Source: Halopseudomonas pertucinogena (GTDB taxonomy: Bacteria > Pseudomonadota > Gammaproteobacteria > Pseudomonadales > Pseudomonadaceae). Taken from it: a DNA stretch of 64,000 nucleotides. Of the stretch, positions 8,121 through 16,679 are shown piece after piece (within the stretch, counting starts at the first letter, position 1; the number at the start of each line of letters is the position of its first letter). The stretch spans positions 114,111-178,110 of the forward strand of contig NZ_BMNN01000002.1 in NCBI RefSeq assembly GCF_014646575.1. The letters run 5' to 3'. The notes beneath the pieces are model-generated. The model saw only the letters and a program-made list of their open reading frames with translations, was not told the origin of the DNA and searched no databases. The translations under genes were made by a program, and so were the position numbers.

Positions 8121-9833
8121 ATGTCCGATACCGCTCCGGCGGCACCGCAATTTGCCGACCTCGGCTTGCCTGCACCGCTTCTTGAGGCCCTCAACAGCCT
8201 CGGCTATGAAACACCCTCCCCTATCCAGGCCGAGGCAATCCCGACTCTGCTGGCTGGCGAAGATCTGCTCGGCCTGGCACAGACCGGCACCGGCAAGACC
8301 GCCGCCTTCTCCCTGCCGGTACTGGCAGGCATCGACGTCAGCATCCGCGCCACCCAGGCGCTGGTCCTCACGCCCACCCGTGAACTCGCCCTGCAGGTAG
8401 CAGAAGCCCTGCAGCGCTATGCGCAGAACATGCGCGGCTTTTCCGTGCTGGCGCTGTACGGCGGCTCCCCCTTCGCTCCCCAGTTCAAGGCACTCGAGCG
8501 AGGCGCCCACGTCGTCGTGGCCACTCCAGGCCGCCTGACCGACCACATGCGCCGCGGCAGCATCAAGTTCGACAACATGCGCTTCCTCGTCCTCGACGAA
8601 GCGGATGAGATGCTCAAGATGGGCTTTGCCGACGATCTCGACGCCGTGTTCGAGAAGGTGCCCGAGAACACCCAGAAAGCACTGTTCTCCGCCACCATGC
8701 CCACCGGCGTGCGTACCGTTGCCCGCAAGCACATGCGCGAGCCGAAGGAAATCCGCCTGCACAGTGGCAAGACCAGCAGCCTGGACACCATCACCCAGAA
8801 GGTCTGGGAAGTGTCCAACCACCACAAGCTGGACGCCATGACCCGCCTGCTGGAAGTCGAGCCGGTCGAGGCGATGATCGTCTTCGTCCGTACCAAGACT
8901 GCCAGCCTCGAGCTGTCCGAGCGCCTGGAAGCGCGTGGCTTTGCCGCCGCGGCGCTGAACGGCGACCTCAGCCAGCAGTTGCGTGAGCAGGTCGTCGACC
9001 GGCTCAAGCGCGGCCTGCTGGATATCGTCGTGGCAACCGACGTGGCCGCCCGCGGGCTGGACGTGGAACGTATCTCCCACGTGCTGAACTACGACCTGCC
9101 CCATGACAGCGAGTCCTATGTCCACCGTATCGGTCGTACCGGCCGTGCCGGGCGTTCCGGTACCGCCATCCTGTTCGTCACCCCGCGCGAGCGGCGCATG
9201 CTCGGCATGCTGGAAAAGGCCACCGGCCAGAAGATCGAGCAACAGGCCCTGCCCACCGCCGACGCGGTACGCAGTGGTCGACTGAGCAAGCTCGCCGGCC
9301 GCCTGCAGACCGCCTCGGAAACCACTGGCGCCCTGCATCAGCAGCTGGTTGATGATCTGCTGCAGCTGACCACCATGGAACCGCTGGAGCTGGCCGCCAA
9401 CCTGCTGGCCCTGCTGCCCAGTGCCAAGACCCTGGTCGAGCCCGTTGCCGACCTGCCCGCTGCCCCGCCGCGCCGGGAGATGAGCGACGACCGCGACAGC
9501 GGCCTGGTCCGTTACAAGGTTCAGGGTGGCCGCTCCAACGGTCTGATGCCCAAGCCGCTGGTCGATGCGCTGGTCAGGCATGGCGGCCTGCGCCGCCAGC
9601 AGATCGGTCACATCAAGATGTTCACCGAGCACACCGGTGTCTATCTGCCGCAGCTGGACAGCTCCGTACTGAACAAGCTGGCCGGCGTTGAGGTGAACGG
9701 CGTCGCCCTGCAGATCCGCGAGTGGCCGCTGCCACCCGGTGAAGTCGAGCGTCCGCGCAGCCCGCGTCCGCCGCGCAAGGACTTTGCCGGCAAACCGCGC
9801 ACCGGCAGCAAGCCACCGGCACGCCGCAGCTGA
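8121..9833 (+). CDS. deaD: DEAD-box ATP-dependent RNA helicase (DeaD/CsdA type)
   Basis: A 570-residue RNA helicase acting in ribosome assembly and RNA turnover, especially in the cold. Motifs appear in order: Q-motif TPSPIQAEAIP (31-41), motif I AQTGTGKT (53-60), PTRELA (85-90), motif II DEAD (159-162), SAT (about 191-193), and motif VI HRIGRTGRAGR (about 335-345). A DbpA/CsdA RNA-binding domain follows (about 455-530) and then a basic Arg/Pro/Lys-rich tail to residue 570. That layout separates it from RhlB and RhlE. tatD follows three bases after the stop. Confidence 0.93.
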   Translation: MSDTAPAAPQFADLGLPAPLLEALNSLGYETPSPIQAEAIPTLLAGEDLLGLAQTGTGKTAAFSLPVLAGIDVSIRATQALVLTPTRELALQVAEALQRYAQNMRGFSVLALYGGSPFAPQFKALERGAHVVVATPGRLTDHMRRGSIKFDNMRFLVLDEADEMLKMGFADDLDAVFEKVPENTQKALFSATMPTGVRTVARKHMREPKEIRLHSGKTSSLDTITQKVWEVSNHHKLDAMTRLLEVEPVEAMIVFVRTKTASLELSERLEARGFAAAALNGDLSQQLREQVVDRLKRGLLDIVVATDVAARGLDVERISHVLNYDLPHDSESYVHRIGRTGRAGRSGTAILFVTPRERRMLGMLEKATGQKIEQQALPTADAVRSGRLSKLAGRLQTASETTGALHQQLVDDLLQLTTMEPLELAANLLALLPSAKTLVEPVADLPAAPPRREMSDDRDSGLVRYKVQGGRSNGLMPKPLVDALVRHGGLRRQQIGHIKMFTEHTGVYLPQLDSSVLNKLAGVEVNGVALQIREWPLPPGEVERPRSPRPPRKDFAGKPRTGSKPPARRS

Positions 9834-9836
9834 TCG

Positions 9837-10628
9837 ATGGAATGGGTCGATATCGGCGTCAATCTGCTCGACGCCGCCTTTGACAGGGATCGCGACCAAG
9901 TGCTCGAACGCGCCTGGTCGGCCGGCATCAGCCAGATGATCCTGACCGCCACCGATATAGAAGACTGCACAGCCGTGCAGACCCTCTGCGCCAGCGACCC
10001 GCAGCGACTGTTCTGCACCGCCGGCGTCCATCCCCATTCCGCCCGCCACTGGTCCACTTCCGCTGCAGGCGAGCTGAAACGTCTTGCCCAGGCCGATTGC
10101 GTGCGCGCCATTGGTGAATGCGGACTGGACTACAACCGCGACTTCTCACCCCGCCCCGAGCAACGCAAGGCCCTCGAGCAACAGCTTGAACTGGCCGTGG
10201 AGCTCGGCTATCCGGTATTTCTCCATGAGCGCGAGGCCAGCGATACCCTCGTCGCCATCCTGCGGGACTTCCGCGACCAGCTGCCGGCCGCGGTGGTACA
10301 TTGCTTCACCGCCGACAAGTCGGCACTGTACGGCTATCTGGATCTGGACCTGCACATCGGCATCACCGGCTGGATCTGTGACGAGCGCCGCGGCACCCAC
10401 CTGCAACCGCTGGTCAGAGACATCCCCGCTGGACGACTGATGTTGGAGACCGATGCCCCCTGGCTGTTGCCCCGGACCCTTTCGCCCAGGCCGAAGGACC
10501 GGCGCAACGAGCCGGCTTTCCTGCCGGAGGTCGCCGCCATGGTAGCGCGCTGCCGGGGCGAGAGTCTGGAGCAGTTGGCAGCCCATACCAGCGCAACTGC
10601 CCGGGATTTTTTCGGTATCGCCATCTGA
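9837..10628 (+). CDS. tatD: TatD-family metal-dependent DNase
   Basis: A 263-residue TIM-barrel metallohydrolase that trims 3' ends of DNA and RNA and takes part in DNA repair. Family marks are DIGVNL at the N-terminus (5-10), TAGVHPHS (about 60-67), [14 protein letters not shown] (about 84-97), VVHCFTADK (about 148) and [12 protein letters not shown], then [10 protein letters not shown] and RRNEPAFLP. The DIGVN start and the ICDERRG segment are typical of TatD proper, not YcfH or YjjV. It lies three bases after deaD and is probably co-transcribed. Confidence 0.92.
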   Translation: MEWVDIGVNLLDAAFDRDRDQVLERAWSAGISQMILTATDIEDCTAVQTLCASDPQRLFCTAGVHPHSARHWSTSAAGELKRLAQADCVRAIGECGLDYNRDFSPRPEQRKALEQQLELAVELGYPVFLHEREASDTLVAILRDFRDQLPAAVVHCFTADKSALYGYLDLDLHIGITGWICDERRGTHLQPLVRDIPAGRLMLETDAPWLLPRTLSPRPKDRRNEPAFLPEVAAMVARCRGESLEQLAAHTSATARDFFGIAI

Positions 10629-10742
10629 GCCGGTGGTCTTACCCTGCGTCCATACGCTATTCTGTCTCGCAGCCGGCAGTCCTCCAGGGATCGGACGCTC
10701 CGCACCGCCTTTTTCACATGTTTTCCCTGGGAGTCGCACAAG

Positions 10743-12215
10743 ATGCTGCGTCTGAAGAAACTGTCCCTCTACTGCCTGCTCCCGTTCGCCGGCATGCTGG
10801 CCACCACCGCAGCTGTTGCCCAGAGTGATCGTGGCACCCTGCCGGCCAAGGTCACCTCGGCCCTGAACGCCGCAAACATTCCCACCAATGCCTTCTCCCT
10901 CGCGGTGATCCCGCTGGAGGATCAGGGCATGGCGCAATTCATCAATGCCGATCACCCGGTCAACCCCGCCTCGACCATGAAGCTGGTCACCACTTATGCG
11001 GCGCTCGAGCTGCTCGGCCCCAATTACCAGTGGCAGACCGATTTCTACGGCACCGGCGCCATCCGCGATGGCGTGCTGGAAGGGGATCTGGTATTTCGCA
11101 GCAGCGGCGACCCCAAGCTGACCATGGAGCGCATGTGGCTGCTGCTGCGTGATCTGCGCGCCGCAGGGGTGCGCGAAGTGAAGGGCGACCTGGTACTGCA
11201 GCCGGCCGACCTCAAAATGCCCGCCGATGTGCCGCCCTTCCAGGACGACGGCAACGACCCGACCCGCCCCTTTCTGGTGGAGCCGGACCCGCTGCTGACC
11301 AACCTCAAGCTGCTGTCCCTGCGCACCTATGGCGAAGCCGGCGGCGTGCGCACGCATCTTGAGCCGGCCCTGCCGGAAGTGACCATCGATAATCAGCTGA
11401 GCGTGCTGCCGGCGGCCAAGAGCTGCCCCTGGCCCAACGTGGTGTACTCGGTGAAGGATGACGGCAAGCGCGCCACCATCACCCTCACCGGCTCCCTGCA
11501 CCAGGGTTGCAGTGCCGAGCGCTACCTGTCCGCGCTGGACGCACCGGTTTACACCGCCAGCCTGATCCGCACCCTGTGGCACGAGATGGGCGGCCGGATC
11601 GCCGGCGGCAATCGCATTGCCACGACGCCGTCCAACGGACGACTGCTGGCCCGCAGCACATCACCGGACCTGGTGGACGTGGTGCGCGACATCAACAAGT
11701 ACAGCAACAACACCATGGCCCGCCAGCTGTTCCTCACCATCGGCCGTGAACAGCGCAGCGCCGCCGATGCGGACGATCACAAGGCGGCCAACCGCATCAT
11801 CAACCAGTGGCTGGCGGACAAGGGCATTCAGCCCAACGGGCTGGTACTGGAGAATGGCTCGGGACTGTCACGCATGGAGCGTATGAGCGCGAGGGACATG
11901 GCCCAGCTGCTCAGCCACGCCTGGCGCAGCCCCTATGCGGCCGAGTTTGTCGCCTCCATGCCGCTCGCGGCCATGGACGGAACCATGCGGCGGCGCCTGC
12001 ACAACACCCCGGTGGCGGGGCAGGCACATATCAAGACCGGGTCCTTGCGCAACGTCAGAGCGATAGCCGGGATCACCCGGGACAACAACGGCCAGAGCTG
12101 GGCGGTGACCGCCATCGTCAACCACCCCGCCGCCGGTGGCGCGAGGCAGGCGCTGGACGGCGTGCTCACCGACGTCTACCGCCGCGGACCGACCGACGTG
12201 GCGGACAGCCGCTGA
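10743..12215 (+). CDS. dacB: D-alanyl-D-alanine carboxypeptidase / endopeptidase (PBP4)
   Basis: A 490-residue periplasmic class C penicillin-binding protein that trims peptidoglycan stem peptides and opens cross-links. It has a signal peptide (cleavage near AVAQ, residue 27). The active-site motifs are complete: SxxK as S77-TMK, SxN as SNN near residue 321, and KTG within HIKTGSL near 431. The long insertion between SxxK and SxN is typical of PBP4. GGGAG precedes the ATG. A TATTCT hexamer at 10658-10663 is a possible -10 element. Two REP palindromes follow the gene. Confidence 0.93.
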   Translation: MLRLKKLSLYCLLPFAGMLATTAAVAQSDRGTLPAKVTSALNAANIPTNAFSLAVIPLEDQGMAQFINADHPVNPASTMKLVTTYAALELLGPNYQWQTDFYGTGAIRDGVLEGDLVFRSSGDPKLTMERMWLLLRDLRAAGVREVKGDLVLQPADLKMPADVPPFQDDGNDPTRPFLVEPDPLLTNLKLLSLRTYGEAGGVRTHLEPALPEVTIDNQLSVLPAAKSCPWPNVVYSVKDDGKRATITLTGSLHQGCSAERYLSALDAPVYTASLIRTLWHEMGGRIAGGNRIATTPSNGRLLARSTSPDLVDVVRDINKYSNNTMARQLFLTIGREQRSAADADDHKAANRIINQWLADKGIQPNGLVLENGSGLSRMERMSARDMAQLLSHAWRSPYAAEFVASMPLAAMDGTMRRRLHNTPVAGQAHIKTGSLRNVRAIAGITRDNNGQSWAVTAIVNHPAAGGARQALDGVLTDVYRRGPTDVADSR

Positions 12216-12230
12216 GCCGGGGCGCCAAAC

Positions 12231-12343
12231 CCCGGGCGGGCTCCGCCCGCCTATCGCCCCGAGGTCGGGCTCCCACAAAAAACGGCCCAGGGACTCGTTG
12301 TAGGAGCCCCGACCCCGGGGCGATAGGCGCGCAGCGCGCGCCC
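12231..12343. repeat. pair of inverted family-A REP elements (REPIN-like)
   Basis: One element runs 12231-12277 on the minus orientation and a second 12299-12343 on the plus orientation. Each has an inner stem around AGCCCCGACC[T/C]CGGGGC and an outer GC stem. They face each other across about 20 bases, between convergent dacB and rlmKL. The arrangement resembles REPIN/BIME units and could stabilise both transcripts' 3' ends. Confidence 0.85.
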
Positions 12344-12359
12344 TGCCGCCTGCACTCTG

Positions 12360-14543
12360 TTACCCCAACCGCTCAATCCGCCAGGTCCGGTGTATCCTCG
12401 CATTGCGCTGAAAATCCCTATCCAGCGTCTGCGCCGATATATCCTCCACCCGATACCTCTCCTCCAACCCCGCATCCAGCCGGAACCGTCGGAAATTGTT
12501 GGAGAAATACAGCACCCCACCCGGTGCCAGCCGGGCCATGGCCATGTCCAGCAGCTGCACATGGTCGCGCTGCACATCGAACACGTCATCCATGCGCTTG
12601 GAATTGGAGAAGGTCGGCGGGTCGATGAAGATCAGGTCATATTCGCCCCGATCCGCCGCCAGCCAGGTCATCACATCGGCCTGCACCAGCTGGTGCAGAT
12701 CGGACAACCCATTGAGCGAGAGATTGCGCCGCGCCCAGTCCAGATAGGTCCTGGACAGATCCACACTGGTGGTACGCCGCGCGCCGCCGACCGCAGCGTG
12801 CACGGTGGCACTGGCGGTATAGCAGAACAGATTGAGGAAGCGCTTGCCGCGGGCCTCCGAGGCGATGCGCAGGCGTATCGGACGGTGATCCAGAAACAGC
12901 CCGGTATCCAGGTAATCGGTCAGGTTGACCAGCAGCTTCACCTGCCCTTCCTGCACCGTCATGAACTCGCCACGCTGGGCCATGCGTTCGTACTGCTGCT
13001 TGCCGGTCTGGCGCTGGCGCTGCTTGAGCACCACCCGTTCGGAGGGGATATCCAGCACCTGGGGCAACGCCACCAGCACATCCTGCAGCCGTGCCTGGGC
13101 CTTGTCCTCGCTGACGCTGGCCGGCGCCGCATACTCCTGCACGTGGGCCCAGCCATCATACAGATCGATGGCCACGGCAAACTCCGGCATGTCCGCGTCA
13201 TACAGCCGATAGCAGCTGATGTTCTGCTGCCGCGCCCATTTGCCCAGGGTCTTCAGGTTCTTCTTCAGGCGGTTGGCAAACATCTGCGCCGACTCGCTGA
13301 GCCGGGCCTCGGCAGCCGGTGCGGCCGGGTCCCCCTGTTCACTGCGGCCTGCCGCGGCGTCGCCGGTAATATAGCGCTCGGGCTGAAGATCCATCATCAG
13401 CAGCTTGCACGGCAAGGCACCGTTGAACAGGGAATACTGCTTGTGACTGCGAATCCCCATGCGCCGCCCGAGCTCGGGGTTGCCGGTGAAGATTGCTGCC
13501 TGCCAGCCGGTGCATTCCCGACGCAGCACCTCGCCCAGCTTCTGGTACAGGTAGACCAGACTGGCCGCCTCGCCCAGGCGCTCACCATAGGGCGGATTGC
13601 AGACGATCAACCCGGTCTGGCCGCGATCCGGGTTCGGCGCGAAGGTCGCCAGCTCGCCCTGATACACCTTCACCCATTCCGCCAGCCCTGCCCGCTGGAT
13701 ATTGTTGCGCAGCGGCTGCAGCAGCCGCGGGTCCGCCTCGTAACCACGAATCCACAGCGGGGGACGCGCCAGTCCGGCCGCTGCCCGCTGCTCCGCTTCG
13801 TTCAGCAGCCGCTGCCACATCGCCGGTACATGCTGCAGCCAGCGGCTGAAGCCCCAGTGCTTGCGGTGCAGGTTGGGCGCCACGTCGGCTGCCATCAGGC
13901 CCGCCTCCACCAGAAAGGTACCCGAGCCGCACATCGGGTCGGCCAGCGCTGCGCCCTGCGCCGCCAGCGCCGGCCAGTTCGCGCGGATCAGTACCGCCGC
14001 CGCCAGGTTCTCCTTCAGCGGCGCGGCGCCCTGCTGCAACCGGTAACCCCGCTGGTGCAGGCTGTTGCCGGACAGGTCCAGCGCCAGCTGCACTTCGCCG
14101 TTACGGCAATGCACATTCACCCGCAGGTGCGGACTGTTCTTGTCCACCGACGGCCGTACGCCCGCCGGGGTGCGCAGCCTGTCCACAATCGCATCCTTGA
14201 CCCGCAGCGCACCGAAGTGGGTATTGTCCACGCCCGGAAGCTGGCCGGTGAAATCCACCGCCAGGGTACCGTCGCTGGCCAGATGGTCCGCCCAGTCGAT
14301 CTGCGCCACGCCGTCATACAGCCCCTGTGCATCGCCGGCCGGAAAGCGATGCAGAATCAGCAGAACCCGGTTGGCCAGGCGCGACCACAGGCACAGACGA
14401 TAACCCAGCTCGATCGTTCCGCTTGCATAGACGCCGGCCAGGGTTTCCTTTGCCGACTCGGCACCCAGCACGCGCACCTCATCGAGCAGCAGCCCCTCGA
14501 TGCCCTTCGGACAGGTGATAAAAAATTCAAAGGTGTCGCGCAT
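12360..14543 (-). CDS. rlmKL: bifunctional 23S rRNA methyltransferase RlmKL
   Basis: A 727-residue fused enzyme that makes m2G2445 (N-terminal half) and m7G2069 (C-terminal half) in 23S rRNA. A THUMP domain comes first (about 40-155). A first SAM domain follows, with DPMCGSGTFLVEAG (about 190) and catalytic NPPYGERLG (about 305). A second Rossmann domain carries LFCYTASATVHAA (about 555) and IDPPTFSNS (about 625). The start MRDTFEFFITCPKG matches the family; the 13 codons upstream would start with TTG and lack family similarity. The length is close to the 702-residue E. coli protein. It is divergent from rmf. Confidence 0.94.
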   Translation of the reverse strand: MRDTFEFFITCPKGIEGLLLDEVRVLGAESAKETLAGVYASGTIELGYRLCLWSRLANRVLLILHRFPAGDAQGLYDGVAQIDWADHLASDGTLAVDFTGQLPGVDNTHFGALRVKDAIVDRLRTPAGVRPSVDKNSPHLRVNVHCRNGEVQLALDLSGNSLHQRGYRLQQGAAPLKENLAAAVLIRANWPALAAQGAALADPMCGSGTFLVEAGLMAADVAPNLHRKHWGFSRWLQHVPAMWQRLLNEAEQRAAAGLARPPLWIRGYEADPRLLQPLRNNIQRAGLAEWVKVYQGELATFAPNPDRGQTGLIVCNPPYGERLGEAASLVYLYQKLGEVLRRECTGWQAAIFTGNPELGRRMGIRSHKQYSLFNGALPCKLLMMDLQPERYITGDAAAGRSEQGDPAAPAAEARLSESAQMFANRLKKNLKTLGKWARQQNISCYRLYDADMPEFAVAIDLYDGWAHVQEYAAPASVSEDKAQARLQDVLVALPQVLDIPSERVVLKQRQRQTGKQQYERMAQRGEFMTVQEGQVKLLVNLTDYLDTGLFLDHRPIRLRIASEARGKRFLNLFCYTASATVHAAVGGARRTTSVDLSRTYLDWARRNLSLNGLSDLHQLVQADVMTWLAADRGEYDLIFIDPPTFSNSKRMDDVFDVQRDHVQLLDMAMARLAPGGVLYFSNNFRRFRLDAGLEERYRVEDISAQTLDRDFQRNARIHRTWRIERLG

Positions 14544-14623
14544 CTGATTGATTTCCGTCGTTATGTGACATTTTGGTTGCAACCTACAGGTCTAAGGGTA
14601 CCTTTCATATGCCAATTCGGTCT

Positions 14624-14803
14624 TTGTGAACCTGTGGCAATAGGGTACAACAGTCCCAGGTGGTTACATCAAACAAGGGGTGGCGCCCATTGCGCGCACC
14701 CCGGGCGCCGGAGCAATTCCGGCGTCGGTGCAGGCCTATGCCTGCACCCTTGACCGAGCGCACATCGCGGCTCGGGTGTTCTACCACAAGAGGGCTGTAC
14801 CTT
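14624..14803 (+). promoter_or_regulatory. rmf promoter and structured leader (rmf RNA motif candidate)
   Basis: TTGTGA (14624-14629) and TACAAC (14646-14651), 16 bases apart, form a plausible promoter. The leader to the rmf start has two strong hairpins. One has a 7-bp stem, 14706-14712 with 14718-14724. The other has a perfect 9-bp stem, 14727-14735 with 14740-14748, closed by a CTAT loop. From memory, a conserved 'rmf RNA motif' is described in 5' leaders of pseudomonad rmf genes; this leader is a natural candidate, but I could not align it to the model. Confidence 0.55.
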
Positions 14804-15019
14804 ATGAGAAGACTAAAGCGTGATCCGATGGAACGAGCATTTTTGCGCGGATATCAGAACGGCGTTCAAGGCAAGTCTCAGGATTCCTGTCCTTTCACCA
14901 GTAGCGCCACCAGACAGAACTGGATCAATGGCTGGCGTGAAGGCAGAGCAGACCACTGGGCAGGCTATACCGGTATTTCAGGTGTGCATCGACTAAACGA
15001 GATGCGCGCAGTAGGGTAA
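14804..15019 (+). CDS. rmf: ribosome modulation factor RMF
   Basis: A 71-residue basic protein that pairs 70S ribosomes into inactive 100S dimers in stationary phase. It has the family pattern MRRLKRDPMERAFLRGYQNG near the start, QDSCPF (26-31) and RQNWINGWREGRADH (37-51). GAGGG precedes the ATG by nine bases. The frame is open far upstream, but the family start is clear at 14804. A long structured leader precedes it and a strong terminator follows. Confidence 0.95.
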   Translation: MRRLKRDPMERAFLRGYQNGVQGKSQDSCPFTSSATRQNWINGWREGRADHWAGYTGISGVHRLNEMRAVG

Positions 15020-15080
15020 CTCCCCCAGCACCCCTTTTCTCCCAGGGCGCTTACTCCAAGCGTCGGGCCTGCGAGGCCCA

Positions 15081-15105
15081 GGCCCCCGGAACATCACCGG
15101 GGGCC
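15081..15105. terminator. hairpin terminator between rmf and pyrD
   Basis: A perfect 9-bp stem (15081-15089 with 15097-15105) with a 7-base loop is followed on the plus strand by ATTCATTT. It lies between convergent rmf and pyrD and can serve both. A smaller GGGCCT/AGGCCC hairpin sits just before it. Confidence 0.7.
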
Positions 15106-15112
15106 ATTCATT

Positions 15113-16129
15113 TCAGATAGCCGAAATCGCATCCACACATTCGCGGATCAGCTCCGGGCCACGATAGATGAAGCCGCTGTACAGCTGCACCAGGCTGGCC
15201 CCCGCAGCAATCTTGGCGGCGGCATCTGCGCCGGTGAGAATCCCGCCGGCACCGATGATCGGCAACTGCCCCTTCAGTTCTGCCGCCAGCACCCGGATCA
15301 CCTCGGTGGATACCTCGGTCAGCGGCCCACCCGACAGCCCGCCCGCCTCCTGCGCGTGTTCCATGCCCTCGACCAGAGTGCGGTCCAGGGTGGTGTTGGT
15401 GGCAATCACCGCGTCCATACCCTGCTCGACCAGGGTGCGCGCGACCAGCGCCAGCTCCTCTGGAGTCATGTCTGGCGCGATCTTGATGGCAATCGGTACA
15501 TAGCGGCCCTGCTCGGCGGCCAGCTGCTGCTGACAGGCCTTGATCTGGCCCAGCAGCTCTTTGAGCGTGTCGCCGTACTGCAGCGTCCGCAGCCCCGGGG
15601 TATTGGGTGAGGACAGGTTGACGGTAACGTAGCTGGCATGGGCATAGACCCGGCGCAGGCAGTAGAGGTAGTCGTCGACCGCCTGCTCCACCGGGGTCGA
15701 GGCATTCTTGCCGATGTTGATACCCAGCGGGCCCTTGAAACGCACGCGGGCAACCCGCTCCACCAGCGCATCCACACCCAGGTTGTTGAAACCCATGCGG
15801 TTGATGATGGCGTTGGCCTCAGGCAGGCGAAACAGCCGGGGCTTCGGGTTGCCGGCCTGGGGCCGGGGCGTGACGGTGCCCACCTCGATGAAACCGAAGC
15901 CCAGGCCCGCCAGGCCGTCGACCGCCACTGCATTCTTGTCCAGACCCGCCGCCAGCCCGACCGGATTGTCGAAGGTCATGCCCAGCACCTGCACCGGATG
16001 CGAAGGCACCGGCCGCGCCAGCCGGGAGGCCAGCCGCAACCGCCCGGCAGCACCAAGCAGATCGAGTGCCAGATCATGGGAAGTCTCCGCCGGCAGGCGG
16101 AACATCAGGGAACGCAGGTTGGAATACAT
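15113..16129 (-). CDS. pyrD: dihydroorotate dehydrogenase, class 2 (quinone)
   Basis: A 338-residue membrane-associated flavoenzyme that oxidises dihydroorotate to orotate with quinone in pyrimidine synthesis. The class 2 layout is clear: an N-terminal amphipathic extension (1-45), [10 protein letters not shown] (about 60-69), [19 protein letters not shown] (about 84-102), the catalytic serine region [11 protein letters not shown] (about 173-183) and the FMN phosphate site [12 protein letters not shown] (about 288-299). Its length is close to E. coli PyrD (336). The coding start is overlapped for 56 bases, in another frame, by the extended DUF2835 reading frame from upstream. Confidence 0.96.
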   Translation of the reverse strand: MYSNLRSLMFRLPAETSHDLALDLLGAAGRLRLASRLARPVPSHPVQVLGMTFDNPVGLAAGLDKNAVAVDGLAGLGFGFIEVGTVTPRPQAGNPKPRLFRLPEANAIINRMGFNNLGVDALVERVARVRFKGPLGINIGKNASTPVEQAVDDYLYCLRRVYAHASYVTVNLSSPNTPGLRTLQYGDTLKELLGQIKACQQQLAAEQGRYVPIAIKIAPDMTPEELALVARTLVEQGMDAVIATNTTLDRTLVEGMEHAQEAGGLSGGPLTEVSTEVIRVLAAELKGQLPIIGAGGILTGADAAAKIAAGASLVQLYSGFIYRGPELIRECVDAISAI

Positions 16130-16676
16130 CGGAATGCCCCGGTAGAAAATGCAGGGCGGAGTATAACGTATTCAGCACAGGGGACCGAGGGCCATGACGC
16201 CACCGAGCCATGGGGGCTGCTGCGCAGCCCAATCGCCCCGAGGTCGGGGCTCCCACAGTTCGGGGCGAACCCAGAGCTTTTGTAGGAGCCCCGACCTCGG
16301 GGCGAACCCAGGGCTTTTGCAGGAGCCCCGACCTCGGGGCGAACCCAGGGCTTTTGCAGGAGCCCCGACCCCGGGGCGAACCCAGGGCTTTTGTAGGAGC
16401 CCCGACCTCGGGGCGATGGCGGTGGGCAGGCACCGAGGCCCCTGCCCGCCGCTCCCCCTCCAACCTCTCCAGCGACACCAGCTTGCCCTCACCGGTAAAG
16501 GTGAGCACAAAGCTGCCATACACCCCTTCGTGTTTCAGGAAGCGGCGCAGGTGGTGGGCCGGGAGGCTGATGCTGCGGCCGTCTCTGGCGTGCAGCAGAA
16601 CGCGCCCGGCCTGGCCTCGGTACCAGGCCAGGTAGCGTTCTGCGGGCAGTGCCAGATCGACGATCAGCCGCTGCAT
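16074..16676 (-). CDS. DUF2835 protein with a REP-derived C-terminal extension
   Basis: The first about 72 residues ([20 protein letters not shown] to LVSLERL) match the whole length of DUF2835 proteins, whose function is unknown. Here the frame does not stop. It runs on for about 128 residues through the REP array, giving repeats such as [20 protein letters not shown], and stops inside pyrD. The natural stop seems to have been displaced by REP insertion. The ATG lies four bases after the gdhB stop, so the gene is coupled to gdhB. Whether the long form is made or stable is unknown. Confidence 0.75.
   Translation of the reverse strand: MQRLIVDLALPAERYLAWYRGQAGRVLLHARDGRSISLPAHHLRRFLKHEGVYGSFVLTFTGEGKLVSLERLEGERRAGASVPAHRHRPEVGAPTKALGSPRGRGSCKSPGFAPRSGLLQKPWVRPEVGAPTKALGSPRTVGAPTSGRLGCAAAPMARWRHGPRSPVLNTLYSALHFLPGHSDVFQPAFPDVPPAGGDFP
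16206..16420. repeat. family-A REP cluster with four 37-bp tandem copies
   Basis: An inverted family-A REP (about 16206-16258) is followed by four head-to-tail 37-base copies starting at 16267, 16304, 16341 and 16378 and ending at 16414. Each copy is GAACCCAGRGCTTTTG plus the AGGAGCCCCGACC REP core. Copies differ at only a few positions. The period of 37 is not a multiple of three, so all three frames are cycled when the array is translated as the DUF2835 tail. Confidence 0.92.
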
Positions 16677-16679
16677 GGC

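Noticed and set aside
8037..10049. A long minus-strand frame that joins greB to the antisense of deaD
   Set aside because: Only the greB part resembles a protein; the rest is antisense to deaD and is explained by the lack of stops in GC-rich DNA.
12390..14753. A 787-codon plus-strand frame opposite rlmKL
   Set aside because: Shadow frame of a conserved gene with no ribosome binding site; it also runs over the rmf leader.
16267..16414. A CRISPR array
   Set aside because: Repeats are directly adjacent with no spacers, are REP-derived, and no cas gene is present.
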